A stretch of DNA of 64,000 bases from Desmodus rotundus (lineage: Eukaryota > Chordata > Mammalia > Chiroptera > Phyllostomidae), in NCBI RefSeq assembly GCF_022682495.2, contig NC_071394.1, positions 29,794,470 through 29,858,469 on the forward strand. The letters are read 5' to 3'. Position numbers and translations under genes: made by a program. The notes beneath the pieces were generated by a model. It was not told the DNA's origin. It saw only the letters and a list, made by a program, of their open reading frames with translations, and did no database searches. This document shows, piece after piece, positions 12,061 through 24,004 of this stretch. Each line of letters begins with the position of its first letter. Position 1 is the first letter of the stretch.

Positions 12061-13790
12061 GCATCAGGTATAAGTCATTACATAAAATCTTCCTGGTGCT
12101 TGTTAGATGGTGATACTTTCCCAGAAAATGTTTGTATTATTGTTGTTTAAATTTCCAATAAAATAAAAACTTCTCCTATTGTATGTGTAGAATACTAAAA
12201 GAAAGTTTTATGTTAAATAAACTAAAAGGAAAGGCTTTCCTGAATGAATACTAAACACATCTGCGAATAGTTTATGGTATGGAATTTGTTTGAATCTTCT
12301 GGGTTTTCTGTCTCTATTTACACCTCGAGGCACAAAATAACAAGAGCAACCTGGAAAAGACTCACAAGAGTAGTTAATGCCCAGGGGAAGAAACAGCAAA
12401 CACTGGGAGGCAACTCAAATGCTCTCTTAATATTTATTGAACCAACAATAGTGTTTTGGGTAAATCTTATTAACGTAATACACAAAGTTCTGGCAAATGA
12501 AATTTTAATTCATTTATATCAGATGTGCCTTCAATCCACAATTTTATTAAAAGGACAATAAGCATTCGGTTGAGAGGCTTGGAAATAGCATGTCATCCTG
12601 AATAGTATGTATTACTTTTCTGTCATTTAAAACTACAACTCTTTCTTTTCTTTTTTTTTTTTTAAGTATTACATAGTATGCTTTTGGAATGCTCTTGTTG
12701 CATAGGAATATAAATCAACCATTCACATCATTTTTTCTAAAGTCTGTGGAAAAGCTATGCAGTCTTAGAAATTACCTCAGTTTCTCTATGCAATGAGTAA
12801 GGTATAAAACATATATACTAGAGGAAACAAACCCTTGAGAACGAGAGTAAACATAAGTGCAATTCATCATTTTTGTAACACCCAACATTGTTTAATATAC
12901 TAAAGACCTCTACACAACCTTTAACAATTAAAGATGCAAACCATTTCATTGAGAATATTTTAGAAAAAGCATTTAACATTCAGCCAAAAATAAACAAATT
13001 TATATTTTCCTTTATTCATACTTACCAAGCATTAAAATAAGACATCAAAGGTACCTTGCTACCATCTCCTGTGTTTACTAAACTCATCAAATAAATTTGT
13101 TCTGAAATGTCTTTTATCTAATGTGCTAACAGTCTTCAAATATGCCATACTCGACTAAGTTGACAGTAACCCCCTCTGCCCCGGCTTTAGCGTCCCCAAG
13201 TTCTCCCCTTTCCTGTCTAGGTCCAAGTGCCAATTAACCAAAAAGTGAGGTTAAGCTCACTCTATACGTGCTTTCATTTTGTCACTAAATAGATGTACTG
13301 TGCAGGGGGGTTTTCACATGGATAGAGGGTGATGTCTGAACCCATCCCCATCCAAGACGGCTCCTCAACAGTGTGAGCCCTGGGGCCAGCTGTGGTGCGT
13401 GCCACACATCTTACCCTGGCCAAATCAGGTAAGGCGAAGATTAGGCTTCACAGGAGCCACAAACAACCAGAGCACAGATGAAGGGAGCAAAAGGTGTCCC
13501 TTCCAGACAACATCCATTCTCCTCCCTCCATTTCTCTTTGGGGACCAATCCTTTCCTATCTCAGTCCACGGGATTCTGGGAATGCTTCCACCGCTCGTAG
13601 TTCCAGGGATGACGCGTGTGATCCAGGCCAGGCCAATCCAGAGTCAAAAAGAGGCTATTTTCCGATCTCGCTAGTATAGTTGGGGAAAAGAAACTCTTTC
13701 TATTACAACTGCTGAGAAGATAGACTGTTTGTTAACCTGGAGTTGCCAGGCTCCATATTGCCACCACACAGCAAGAGGTCTCTCCTGGTT
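12061..13790. other. Intronic AT-rich sequence, nothing recognised
   Basis: AT-rich to 13.1 kb, then more balanced. Short T-rich runs occur near 12,640-12,665. No exon or known repeat identified. Confidence 0.5.
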
Positions 13791-13799
13791 GTCATTAAT

Positions 13800-14170
13800 A
13801 CCTAATATCTTCCCTTCTTTAGTGGAACATGGCCGCCCACATCGAGACTACATTCCCCAGCTTGCACTGCACCCTGTGTGACCATATGACTGTGTTCTGA
13901 TGACTGGGATGTAGGTGGAAGTGATGAGTATACTTCCAGGCTCTGGCCTTAAAAGGAATGGGTATGTCCTCACCTTGATTCTTTCTCCTGGCTGGGAGAC
14001 AGCAAAGGTGGAGCCACAGGTAAGAAGAGCTGCAGGAGAGCAAGGCACAGCCACTGCGCCAGCCCTGTCTTGGGACTTTTATGTCAAAGGGAAATAAGAC
14101 ATCTAGTTCTTTTGAGCCACTATATTTGGGGATCTCCTTTTAACAACAGCTTAGCTGTTACCTCAATTAG
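13800..14170 (+). mobile_element. MLT1-type MaLR solo LTR
   Basis: The recognisable MaLR LTR order is GACTACATTCCCCAGCTTGC, then GTGACCATATGACTGTGTTC, GGGATGTAGGTGGAAGTGAT, GACTTTTATGTCAAAGGGAA and GAGCCACTATATTTGGGGAT, and finally TTAACAACAGCTTAGC. This matches ERVL-MaLR MLT1 LTRs in plus orientation. No internal region is attached. Confidence 0.7.
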
Positions 14171-14559
14171 TGCAAGGCCTGGGAGTGAATCTATCAAGGG
14201 AATGTTAATTTGAAAGACAGAAATAAAACCTGAGGCCTGATAACATCCCTGAAGCCTCTTGATACGGCAGGCCTGAAGGCAGACTACTTCGGGGCTTCAT
14301 TATCTGAGCCAAAAGTTCCTTTTTATTGCTTATGCCAGTCTGAGTTGGGATTCTTTGTTACTGTGTAACCGTAAGTAGTTAATTAGTTGTTAACAAAGGG
14401 GAGCAAAGAGAATTAGACCTAGACCTTAATAAACTGAGGGGCATAAGCCTGTTTGCTTCACCAGGAAACTACAACTTCACACCTCAAGGGATCCCAGCAT
14501 TGCTCCGCCCAGGGAGTTAACACTCCTCTCTCCCCCTCTCTGGTACCCGACTGTTGTGG

Positions 14560-14865
14560 GCACAGGGCTGCATGTTGGAGTCACCAAGGCAGCTTAAAAA
14601 AAAACATACTGATATCTGAGCCCTGTAGCCAAGGGCTCTCACTGAATTGTGGCTGTGCGGTTGGGAACGTGAACCACTCAGTAGTTCTCGAAGTCGAGCA
14701 TGCAACAGAATCACATGGAGGGCTTTCTAAAACTCAGATTGCTGGGTCCCACCCCAGAGTTTCTGATTCCGTGGGTCTGGAAGCCCATAAATCTGCATTA
14801 CTAGTAAATTCCTAGGGGATACGGATGCTGACCTGCCTAGACTTTGAGAACCACTGACCTAATAA
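14560..14865 (+). repeat. MER5A-type hAT DNA transposon relic
   Basis: The segment 14,675-14,860 begins AGTAGTTCTCGAAGTCGAGC and runs through CAGAATCACATGGAGGGCTT, GATTGCTGGGTCCCACCCCA and GAGTTTCTGATTCCGTGGGT to TTTGAGAACCACTGAC. The ends are the inverted terminal repeats of MER5A (Charlie-related). A second related fragment (TTGGAGTCACC to GATATCTGAGCCC) lies just before it at 14,575-14,625. Confidence 0.82.
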
Positions 14866-15872
14866 ATGACTCAGTGACAGATGTCTATCTCTACAGAGAA
14901 CGAACACTTCTGTCTGCAAACTGGAGTACATCAGTGCTCTGGAACAGACACATTTAACCCTGCTGTCTCCAAGATAATAAACAGTAATGCTGAATTTTAT
15001 TCTAGACGTTAGAGACTTATTAAATTTAAAAGCCTATGAATCACTGCAAATGGCTCCTTTTAATAGCTTGCTCAAGAACAATACTTCCAATTCCATTGTA
15101 GGAAAGATATATGTTGAATAGAAGTTTCTAGAGGGTCAGCATTTCAATGTTACACAGCAGAGCAATTTTTAAAGGCTTTGAGAACTCTAGAATTCTTAAA
15201 TGAGGCTTTTTCCCCCCTGAGTCAATTAAAGATATCTCCTTTTATTCAAGGGATGGAAAACTGTGTTTCAGAGTTGAGTGAGGGCAAACAGACTCCCAAA
15301 TTAGATATCGGAACAAAGTAAACTATGAATAGATTAGATAATGGGCTGCTGCTTGTTTCACTGAAGCGAGAACTAAAGACAACTCCGATGCCCTATTCAC
15401 AGGACAGCCTGAAGCACTTTCTCCTCCCTACTTCATCTGGAAACCGTACAGTTCAAGGAATTCATTCGGCTTGGACCGGGTCCAGGGAGCTGAAGAGCGG
15501 TGACAATAAGAGGGCCATGGTTAAGAGGTGTGTGTAGGTCTTGCACACGATCAGTACATTCAGAAAAGTCCTACATGCATTTCCCATCTGTAAAGCACAC
15601 AATCTCTGCTCAGAGCGTGGACTTGGGCAAATCTAAGAAGCTGACCAAACATGCTTTCCTGCAACGAGGCCAAGAAGACAAACATCCTCTGTTTCACTAA
15701 GGAAAGTTCTCCTCTGAAAAGGAAAATGTTCCAATTTTTTTTAAGACATCGTCAGATAAACTTAATGTATACGTACGTGTATAACCTCTTGTCTGAAGAG
15801 CTCTCAAATGTATCACAGACACAGAAAACTATGAGCCAGCAGGAAAAGATGAGGAGCAGAAGAGGAAGAAGC

Positions 15873-16088
15873 TGGCCCCGGCTGAGTGGCTCAGTTGACT
15901 GGAGTATCATCTCATACACCAAAAGGTTGTGGGTTAGATCCCCGGTCAAGGCTCATACCTAGGTTGCAGCTTCCACTCCTGATTGGAGCACATACAGGAA
16001 GCAATCAAACAATGTTTGTCCTCTCTCTCCCATCCTCTCTCTCTCTCTAAATATCAATAAACAACCTTGGGTGAGGATTTTTTTAAAA
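15873..16088 (+). mobile_element. VES SINE
   Basis: The body runs from CCCCGGCTGAGTGGCTCAG through CACCAAAAGGTTGTGGGTTA and a CCCCGGTCAAGGCTCATACC segment to a CT-rich block and GGGTGAGGATTTTTTTAAAAA. Direct repeats AGGAAGAAG at 15,863 and 16,089 are the likely target-site duplication. Confidence 0.92.
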
Positions 16089-16265
16089 AGGAAGAAGAGC
16101 AAGCATTTCCCAATCCTGCCCAGTGTAGACAGACGGTGACAGGCAGCAGCAGGTCAGTCCTGTGAAGCCCCTGCCTTCCAAGCAGTACAGAACATGCTTT
16201 AAGATGACAAAAAATCTTACCTGCTCGACTTCCCTCTAAGCTGGAAGAAACCACAAAAGGTATCT

Positions 16266-16447
16266 GGAGCAGTGGTTTCCAAACCTGCAGGAAGTTAGAA
16301 TCACCTGGGAAGCTTTTACAAACCCACAGCAGAGCCCCAGCCGGGTAGATTCTGATTTAATTGGTGCTGGGTGGCGCCCAGGCACAGATAGCGTGTGGAA
16401 GCTCCCCAGGTGAATTTAATGTGCAGACAGGATCGAGAACCACTGAC
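16266..16447 (+). repeat. MER5A DNA transposon relic
   Basis: It starts GCAGTGGTTTCCAAACCTGC, contains AGAATCACCTGGGAAGCTTT, and ends GAGAACCACTGAC. The inverted termini (CAGTGGTT.. and ..AACCACTG) identify a MER5A element of near full length (about 180 bp). Confidence 0.88.
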
Positions 16448-16789
16448 TTAGACTATGCCCTTCACTATACAGGTGAGAACTAAGAGCCGGAGCGGTTTAA
16501 ATGCGTCCTCATTTCACCAAAACGCAACAGCCACATACAGAATAAAGAAAAAGAGGACAAAATTCAGCTGCTCCCGTCTTTCCTTTCTGGTCAGTGGCAC
16601 CATCATTTTTCTCAGTCTCAGGTTCACAGCCTCAAAAGAGGATCCTTTCTTCTTCGATCAGCGCATCTTATGAGCCATCCTTTTCAATCAGCCTCAACAG
16701 AGAGGCTAGTGCCGACTCAACACCAGGCACCCTTCAAAATGTGTGACATGCAGCAGTAACCCACTCACCTTCCCAGCATCTCTAATTGT

Positions 16790-16900
16790 GGCTACTGTGA
16801 CTCAGCCCCTGTTTAGAGATGAGGAAACTGAGGCAAAGAAAGACTGAGTAACCTGCCCCAAGTCATAAGGACACTGGCCGAGCTGGTACTTAAAGAGATT
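16790..16900 (+). repeat. MIR SINE fragment
   Basis: A clear MIR core is present: TTTAGAGATGAGGAAACTGA, then GGCAAAGAAAGACTGAGTAA, CTGCCCCAAGTCATA and GAGCTGGTACTTAAAG. Confidence 0.8.
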
Positions 16901-16999
16901 CCCTTTAATTCTACTCCCTTAGTTCTCTCATTACCAGCCTGAAGCTTGTGGAGAGAAGTCATCGGAGTAACGTGCTAAATGTGAAGAAATCAGAATATA

Positions 17000-18080
17000 C
17001 GCCAACCAATGCAGACGAAGGGTCTGACTCGCTACTGGGACTGACTACATCAGAAAGTGCTTGTACATTTAAACACTTTCACCTCTTTCTTGAAAGATGA
17101 TAGTACCGTGTCAGGACTAGTTAAAGGTAGAAAAACTGAGATCTAACTTGTGCTGGGCCGCACAAAATGCAGCCCAGTCAAGTAGTATGGCCGGCCCCGC
17201 CCCGCCGTTGTGAGATAGTTAGAGACGATGAATGGAGAGGGCTTGTCACAGGTCTAAGTAGATCAGTGGAGGGATTTTTTAATGTTATTGTCTTTCAATA
17301 AATTCATTTCGTACAAAATACCACCGCCAAAACTCATCTCTGATAAACCGTGACTCAGATATATTTATGTTATTACTCTCAGATTTACAAAAGCAGTGTT
17401 CAAGGAAAAAAATGTTGGGAGAAGAAATGAACCCGCATCCAACACTGGCAAAAAGAACTGAGTGCAATGTGCCTTCCCCTGAGCCATTAGTGCCTCAGGC
17501 TCTTCTCCTGGAAGGGACTGTCAGATGTGAAGTATACAATTCCAGAACATGCTCTCCTTCCCTTAACCTACAATAGCAGCTATTTCCCCCATTAAATTCA
17601 CCTTTAATTCATGAGGACTTTGCTTCCAGTTTTGATTCCTACCTCTAGGAAGCGTTTATTTCCTTTCCTGCCCACAAGTCTCCAGAATCTTCCTCAGGTT
17701 TACAAATCGGCGTCACTTCAGTCCCTGACCTCCCAGGGTCGTCCCACTCCCAGGGCTGTCAGCTCTCCTTCCCTAACTAACCAAAGGGCGTGCAGACAAA
17801 TAAAAGAGTTAGCCGGAGCACAAGTTTGGCTGGAAATGGAGAAATGATCTAATCATCACCTTAAGTTATTCATTTTGCACACAACAAACTAACCACATTG
17901 ATGCATATTGTATAACATATAGTGTGTGTTCCATTTGGTGTTTCATTTATTCATCAAGCATGTGCCCAAAGTAAGTTTATTTAGTGCTAATCACTAATAT
18001 GGAGAAAGGAAAAGAAGGAGCCTGGAGGGAAACTTAACAGGGTAAGAAAAAAATACTACCAAATCAGATGGCCTTGGCCC
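17000..18080. other. Intronic sequence with an isolated GC-box cluster
   Basis: Single-copy-looking intron. At 17,189-17,207 a run of GGCCGGCCCCGCCCCGCC stands out in otherwise AT-rich surroundings. No gene is recognised. Confidence 0.5.
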
Positions 18081-18084
18081 AACT

Positions 18085-18150
18085 TATAACTCTACCACTT
18101 ACTATGTGCTCTTAGATCAATTAAGCCTCTCTAGGTACACCTCCTTTTAA
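18085..18150 (+). repeat. MIR SINE fragment
   Basis: AACTCTACCACTTACTATGT, then CTCTTAGATCAATTAAGCCT and CTCTAGGTA, fits the MIR left half. Confidence 0.5.
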
Positions 18151-18718
18151 AAGTCAGTTCCAGCTCTGTAATCCATTGTTACATATTGAAAAACCAGATT
18201 TCAAAAGAATATAATGAGAATCATCCCAACACTTTTATACCTCTTTCATTCAGCAGCTAAGAGTATTTGATCTTAACACATAAGGTCCAGCTCTCACCTT
18301 TAAGAGACCGAAGCTTCTGAAGCATGGGGAATTAGACTGGTGAAATATCAGGTTTCTTTTTCCCCTGATATAAACAGATTATTCAGGTTCTAAAAAATGT
18401 CTTGCTCACTGTATCTTCTGTACACCTTGACACTCAGAAGCCTTTCCTTGGACAGCAGGTGGAGAAAAAGAAAAAATGAAAATCAAGTGTTGCCAAGTCA
18501 TCGATAGAATTGTTTTCTTTCTCCAACACACTTTGCCACTTCAGGGAAGGTGCTTTTGTTGTTCCAGCAGCAGTGGCTTCTCTTTTACAAGGGGTTCTAC
18601 TCCTTCTCAACTGCAGTTCTTTGGCAGTTTTCCCTGCTGGACACGTCTAAGCAGACGACACCAAACTGATGAGTATTTTATACGATGCATATGTTAGCTA
18701 TGGGCCCAACCCACCTTC

Positions 18719-18756
18719 AATTACACTAAGTAACCAAAAGGTTACTTAGTGTAATT
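18719..18756. repeat. Perfect inverted repeat (17-bp stem, 4-base loop)
   Basis: The left arm AATTACACTAAGTAACC (18,719-18,735) is the exact reverse complement of the right arm GGTTACTTAGTGTAATT (18,740-18,756), separated by AAAA. Such a perfect hairpin is unexpected by chance. It could be a mini fold-back element, a recent replication-slippage palindrome, or a structured RNA. Nothing in the arms identifies a known transposon end. Confidence 0.95.
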
Positions 18757-19380
18757 TCTTTTTAACGTACAAATCGGCAAGGAATTTTGCCCTTGGTAAG
18801 TATGTAGTAACATGAGTTCACTATTAACTGACCGACTTGGCAAACATAAAACTTCATTTACTTAATTAATCAGGACAAAAATCTAATCAAATAATGTTAT
18901 CAAATAACATATCACTTATCTAAATGAGTCTAGAAGTGAAACATAAAGATTTTAATTCATTAGGAAACCTAACAGATAAGTCAGTGTTTACAACGTAAGA
19001 TTCCAATTTGACCTTCTTTAAGAGTTTTACAATTACAATCCCAAGTACTACATTATATTTTCAAGTCTTAACTAAATTTCCAACTTGTGTACAAGTCAAT
19101 TTTGAGCTGTATCTGAGTGTAATCAGCCCCCTTAAACTGCGAAGAACTGTGTTGCTGTTCTGATGTTGAAATATGGATGATGGGGAAAAAAAAGTATAAT
19201 TCAGTATCACACCTTGCCTGATAAAAATAAATTGGTCATAAAGTTGTGAAAATATATGTACTTTAGGGTCAAGGGTCAGCATGCAAGTGAGAAATAAGAA
19301 ACATGCATACATATTTATGCATATATATATTTATGCAGAATCACTAAACTTAAAGCTGGAAGGAAAGAGAAAAACATGTG
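18757..19380. other. Intronic AT-rich sequence, nothing recognised
   Basis: AT-rich throughout, with a small TATATA run at 19,320-19,332. Confidence 0.5.
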
Positions 19381-19384
19381 TTTA

Positions 19385-19560
19385 AAAAACCTACCGTGGG
19401 TAAAGTTTTGTGCTAGAAGTTTTCAATCATTACTGAGACTAATCTTCAAATTGTCCAAAAATCAAATTATTATTATCCCCAGTTTCACATTGAAAAAACA
19501 AGTTCAGAGATTATAAGAACATCCCCCATAGTCTCGTGGCTTTTAAGGGGTAATACCAGC
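19385..19560 (+). repeat. MIR SINE fragment
   Basis: AAATTATTATTATCCCCAGT followed by TTCACATTGAAAAAACAAGT and TCAGAGATTATAAGAAC fits a diverged MIR core. Confidence 0.5.
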
Positions 19561-20259
19561 CACAGAACCCTGAAGTTATTCACCTTGTTCCCAAACCTTC
19601 AAGCCCATCCCCTACATTATCTAAATTTGGCAGAACATGCAGCTGAACCTTGGCAAGGCCAGAACTACAACTTCGTATGGATCAAAACCCCTATATGTTA
19701 TGATCCACACTTTAGTGCACTGTCACACACCTGTCACCCATGTAACTAGAGTTGCCTAACAACTCAGTAAACAGTGGCCTTCTGGTTCCTAAACATGTCA
19801 AGCAAATTGAGCTATCAGCACAGATGTCCTGACCCTAATATAGTCAGCCTTCAGTTAACCAGAAATTAGAGACCCTCGTGTTAACATCCTCATGAACTTT
19901 ATTAGCAGATGCTTTCCTGCATCTGTTCAGATGATCTCCCTTCAACTTAATACCTGCATTACTTTTCTGATGTTGAAGCATTCCTGGAAAAACCCTACTT
20001 GGACTCATCATTATTTTCTTAATAAGCTACTGTATCCAGTTTCACGACATTTATTTAAAAGGTTGGCATCTATGGTCACAAGTGAACTTGGCCAGCAGAT
20101 TTGTTTTCTTGTGCTCTCCTTGTCTGGTTTTGACATGCAGCAATGTCAACCTCAAAATGAAAAATAATAGCCTTCTGTATTCTCCAGGCTCTGGGACAAC
20201 AATTACTATCTGTCCTGAAGGATCAGCAGAACTTACTTGTAAAACCATCTGGGTCGGGT

Positions 20260-20460
20260 GCCATTTTTTTATCGAAATTTTTGTTGAGATAACTGTAGGC
20301 TCACATAAAGTTGTAAGAAATAATGCAGAGCGATTTCTTGTGCCTTTTACCCAGTTTCTGCTAATGGTAACATGTCATAAAACCGTAGTAAATATACCAC
20401 AAAAAGAATACTGACATTGATACAGTCACCAATGTTATTCAGTTTCCCAGTTTTACTGAT
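20260..20460 (-). mobile_element. Old L1M LINE fragment
   Basis: The run TTGTTGAGATAACTGTAGGC, CACATAAAGTTGTAAGAAAT, then TTTTACCCAGTTTCTGC, AATGGTAACATGTCATAAAA and TGACATTGATACAGTCACC is the well-known 3' region of old L1M elements read in antisense. Confidence 0.7.
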
Positions 20461-20469
20461 GTTCATTTG

Positions 20470-20630
20470 TGCATGTGTGTGTGTATATATTTCCTGTTAT
20501 ATAATTTTATCACATGTGCAGGTCTGTGTATACATATATATGATGTATACATATATAGTGCGTATACATACACACTATATACCTCACACATAGTATAGAT
20601 CATATATATGATATATAATTTATTTATTAC
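20470..20630. repeat. AT/TG low-complexity, palindrome-rich tract
   Basis: Alternating purine-pyrimidine runs (TG, TATA, ATACAT) with repeated GTATAC and ATATAT palindromes. It separates two pieces of L1M sequence and has probably expanded by slippage. Confidence 0.75.
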
Positions 20631-20649
20631 AACCAAAGTTTTATTGTAC

Positions 20650-20890
20650 AGTTTTATATCCAACTTTTTTTCTATTGCAAATACTTTCCAAATTATAAAC
20701 GTTCTTCAAATACATTTTAATGGCTGTATAATATTTAATATACAAATTATAATTTATTATTTAACCATTCCTTTATTATTGCTTCCATTTTGAACTATTC
20801 TAAGTAAAGCTTCAATAAATACACTTTCTGGCTATGATTACTTCCTTTAGATAGATTTGCAGAGGTAAAATTACTGAAAAAAAAAGGGCT
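20650..20890 (-). mobile_element. Old L1M LINE fragment, continuation
   Basis: TTTTAATGGCTGTATAATAT, then TTATTTAACCATTCCTTTAT and GTAAAGCTTCAATAAATACA, is the antisense of a degraded L1 ORF2/3' region, in the same direction as the piece at 20,260. Confidence 0.55.
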
Positions 20891-21249
20891 TTTCACATCC
20901 TAACACAGATTCATCCAGTCCCTATAAGGAACCTTTCACGGGCCAAAAATAATCTATGGCATATTCCCTCCCATCGCCCACATTTAGAGAAAAGCTGAGT
21001 ACCAGCATAAATATCCCCAATATCTTAACATAGAGCGAGGCCACCCCAAGTCAGGAAAGGGAGCCCCAGTGAGAAAAGGCAGGATGAATCATGCACAACC
21101 TGGGCCACGCTCTCAGCTGGAGCTTATCAGATGGGCCCAGTTGGGGTGCCAAACTCCCACACTTTGGAAGCAGAAAACCAGGAATTACAGTAACAGTGAC
21201 AAACCTGTGACACAGGGCATGACACGCCACTGGATTCGAAGCTCCTACC

Positions 21250-21415
21250 TATTTTGCCTCACATAATCCTAAGGACCTATTTTAGGATATTCCATTTTAC
21301 AGATGAGAAAACTGAGCAGAGAGAGACTAAGAAACTTGCCCGAGGTAAACAAAGCAAGTGGCTTCAAACCCAGGCACGTCTCACTTCCAGTGCCCAGGCC
21401 CTCAATCACCTCCCG
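21250..21415 (+). repeat. MIR SINE
   Basis: TTCCATTTTACAGATGAGAA, ACTGAGCAGAGAGAGACTAA and GAAACTTGCCCGAGGTAAAC are diagnostic of MIR. The arrangement continues leftward through CTCACATAATCCTAAG. Confidence 0.85.
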
Positions 21416-21979
21416 CACTTCCTGCTCACTTCGCATCTTGCTTATAGTCTCCACTGCACGTTCACTGGGCTCCAGGGCTACACAGAGAAGCCATGGGAAG
21501 GCCTCTGTTGAAGGCTTCACTCTGGAAATGAAGGTCTAGGCTAGAATTCAAATGCGAAGCCTGATATCCTTCAGTAACTTCTGCCTTAAAAAGCCCTCCA
21601 AACTACAAGTCTCTTTTCTTCTATCTACAATGAAAGTGAATTCTATCACATCAGGTGGTCTCTGTGCTACACTGGCTTCTATCAGAAAATATACTGGAAA
21701 ATGCAAGGCACTGGATCACAAGCATTCGGAACAATGTACATAATCCTAACACCCAACAAATAAAACAGTTCAAGATAACTAATTAATCAGCTATTAGAAA
21801 TGACTTAACTGTTCTGTAATGTGAGTGAATTCCTTGCTTCAATAATAAAATAGTAAGTATTTGACAGGAGCTTAATAATTACTTATCGATTAGGTTAATC
21901 GTAGCATTTCTCTAATCACACCCAAAGCACACAGAAAAAATAAATATTAAAGACAGAAAGTTCCTCCAATTCATTCCAT

Positions 21980-22025
21980 CATTTTATAGATGGGGAAGCT
22001 AAGGTCTCAGATGGATTAAGATAGT
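21980..22025 (+). repeat. MIR SINE fragment
   Basis: A short core only: ATTTTATAGATGGGGAAGCT followed by AAGGTCTCAGATGG. Confidence 0.4.
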
Positions 22026-22029
22026 TCAT

Positions 22030-23350
22030 TAAATGTGTGCCTTACTTTTTGCCCTAAATATTACATATTTATTTTTAGCCTTTACATTTCATCATAAATC
22101 ATACAGAAATACATACTTTTATCATTTGGGGGTAAGAACTTGAAAAAATAACTTTCTTGTAATAATTGGATATTTTGTTCCATGTGTCATTCTTATCGTA
22201 AGACAAGATTCTATGCACTGCACATTCTCCTTAAATATTAGTACTATTTGTAGGTAATATACCTGTATCACCATAAGAAAAGAAAATAAACATCAAACTG
22301 TTAAAAGTGCATATTTATGCATCTGTAACATTACTGTTTTCTGACATTTTTCACAAAACAGATTCAACAGCAGAGGAAAGAAATATGAACACATATCTTG
22401 TCTTTAGTGACATTATTCTTTTATAGCTTGGAGTCCAAGACCACATGAACTGGCTCTTACGTCACCGACGGCATACCAGTGGGCCTCACTCTGCCGACAG
22501 GAAATTCAAATGGGAAATCTCCAAAGACTTCAAGGCTTCTCCCTTTCTCCCAGTCCTACCGATTTTTTGAGATCCCTCAGAAAAAGACATTCACAATTCT
22601 ATTTCAATAGTCTTCTTTCCTATTCCAAGGCAGTCACCCCTCTAGCCTTGTTGCTAAAGCTAATGCTGCCCTAGAAACAGAATTGTCAAAACCCAAGGAA
22701 GATTTTCAAGAGTAAGATCTAAAGCTCAACTTGCTAGGAGGAGAAATTCCATGCACGTCCACCCTTAAAAAAAATACTCCTTTCCTAATACCCAGCTGCC
22801 CAACACTCCCTCGCCATCCCTGCCACCTCATTCTAGGTGACCACCAGCACTCCAGCATGCAAGGCACACGGAACTCTCACCTTCCTACTCGCTGGAACCT
22901 AGTCTCACAGGAGGCAGCGGGAGGAAGTGTGAACGTACACTGGCAATGTGGACTTGACATCAGTGCTTTGTTCATTCCTCAAACCAAAACTGCAGTGTTG
23001 ATGAAACTGAGATCTATAGAGTCAAAAATGTCGAATGAGCCCAGATCTACCCCGATACTGGATTTAGCTGACTCTAGACCACACTGCCCAAAGCAGCCAG
23101 AAGGAAGAAAGCTCCAGCAGGACCAACCAACCCATCGTGGGAGCACTTCAGCAGCAGCATCAACAGCTGTTCACCACAGGGGTCAAAGGTGTGGAAACAA
23201 GGACCTTCCACTCAGGTGGCACCAATCTCTCTAGAATGTCAGCGGTCTAAGGGGTCATAAGAACATCTTATCGGCTCCCTGATTTCATAGTCAAGAAAAC
23301 AAAGGCAAAAAAAGAAAAAAAAAAGCCTAAAGAAAATTTTAAAGAAACAC
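22030..23350. other. Intronic sequence, nothing recognised
   Basis: A 167-codon plus-strand open frame at 22,731-23,234 resembles no protein I know and lacks splice-site support, so I do not call it a gene. An A-rich stretch lies at 23,298-23,345, and a short MIR-like piece may follow near 23,370-23,440. Confidence 0.5.
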
Positions 23351-23736
23351 TTTTTACCTCTGCCTTAAGCTCCATTCCTATGCTGCCTCATCTTATGCTC
23401 ACAACAGCCATGTTATAAAGGCATTTGTAGGTCCCATTTATACACACACGTGTGTCATTTTTAAGTGACTCAGAGTTTAGTGGCAAAACTGAATAACTGT
23501 CAAAGTACCAGCATTTCAACTCAGACTGGTCCGCCTTCCATGTCCAACCTTGTGCACTCTACCCTAGTTTCCTGGGTCACAGAGCTACTTACTACAGGGA
23601 GCCCTGGGACAAAACCAAATAGCTTGGAATCAGGGGGAAAATTTCATGTAACCACTGGTCCAACATGTGGCTGATTCATTAGAATCATCTGAGATGCTTC
23701 ATAAAAGTATAGACCAATCCACCCCCTTTCAGATTT

Positions 23737-24004
23737 TTCTTTCTTCCTTCCTTCCTTCCTTCCTTCCTTCCTTCCTTCCTTCCTTCCTTCCTTCCTTCCT
23801 TTTAGATTATATTTATTTATTTTTAGAGAGAAGGGAAGGGAAGGAGAAAGGGAGGGAGAGAAACATCAATGTGTGGTTGCCTCCCGCGTGCCCCCTAGTG
23901 GGGACCTGGCCCACAACCCAGGCATGTGCCCTGACTGGGAATCGAACTGGAGACCCTTTGGTTCACAGGCCCACACTCAATCCACTGAGGCACTCCAGCC
24001 AGGG
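23737..24004 (-). mobile_element. VES SINE with (TTCC)n-expanded tail
   Basis: On the plus strand the element reads from its tail (TTCC repeats, then TTATATTTATTTATTTTTAG) through the antisense of the B-box and A-box regions to CCACTCCAGCCAGGG-like sequence at the right end. Fourteen-base target-site duplications with one mismatch bracket it: CCCCTTTCAGATTT at 23,723-23,736 and CCCCTTTCATATTT at 24,005-24,018. Confidence 0.92.
23739..23803. repeat. (TTCC)n microsatellite
   Basis: About fifteen nearly perfect TTCC units sit in the tail of the minus-strand VES element, so the tail of the SINE seeded the array. Confidence 0.97.

Noticed and set aside
22731..23234. A 167-codon plus-strand frame
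   Set aside because: No protein similarity recognised, no splice or promoter context, in intron antisense to SDC2.
23739..23803. CRISPR-like repeat array
   Set aside because: A four-base microsatellite without spacers, in a mammalian genome.
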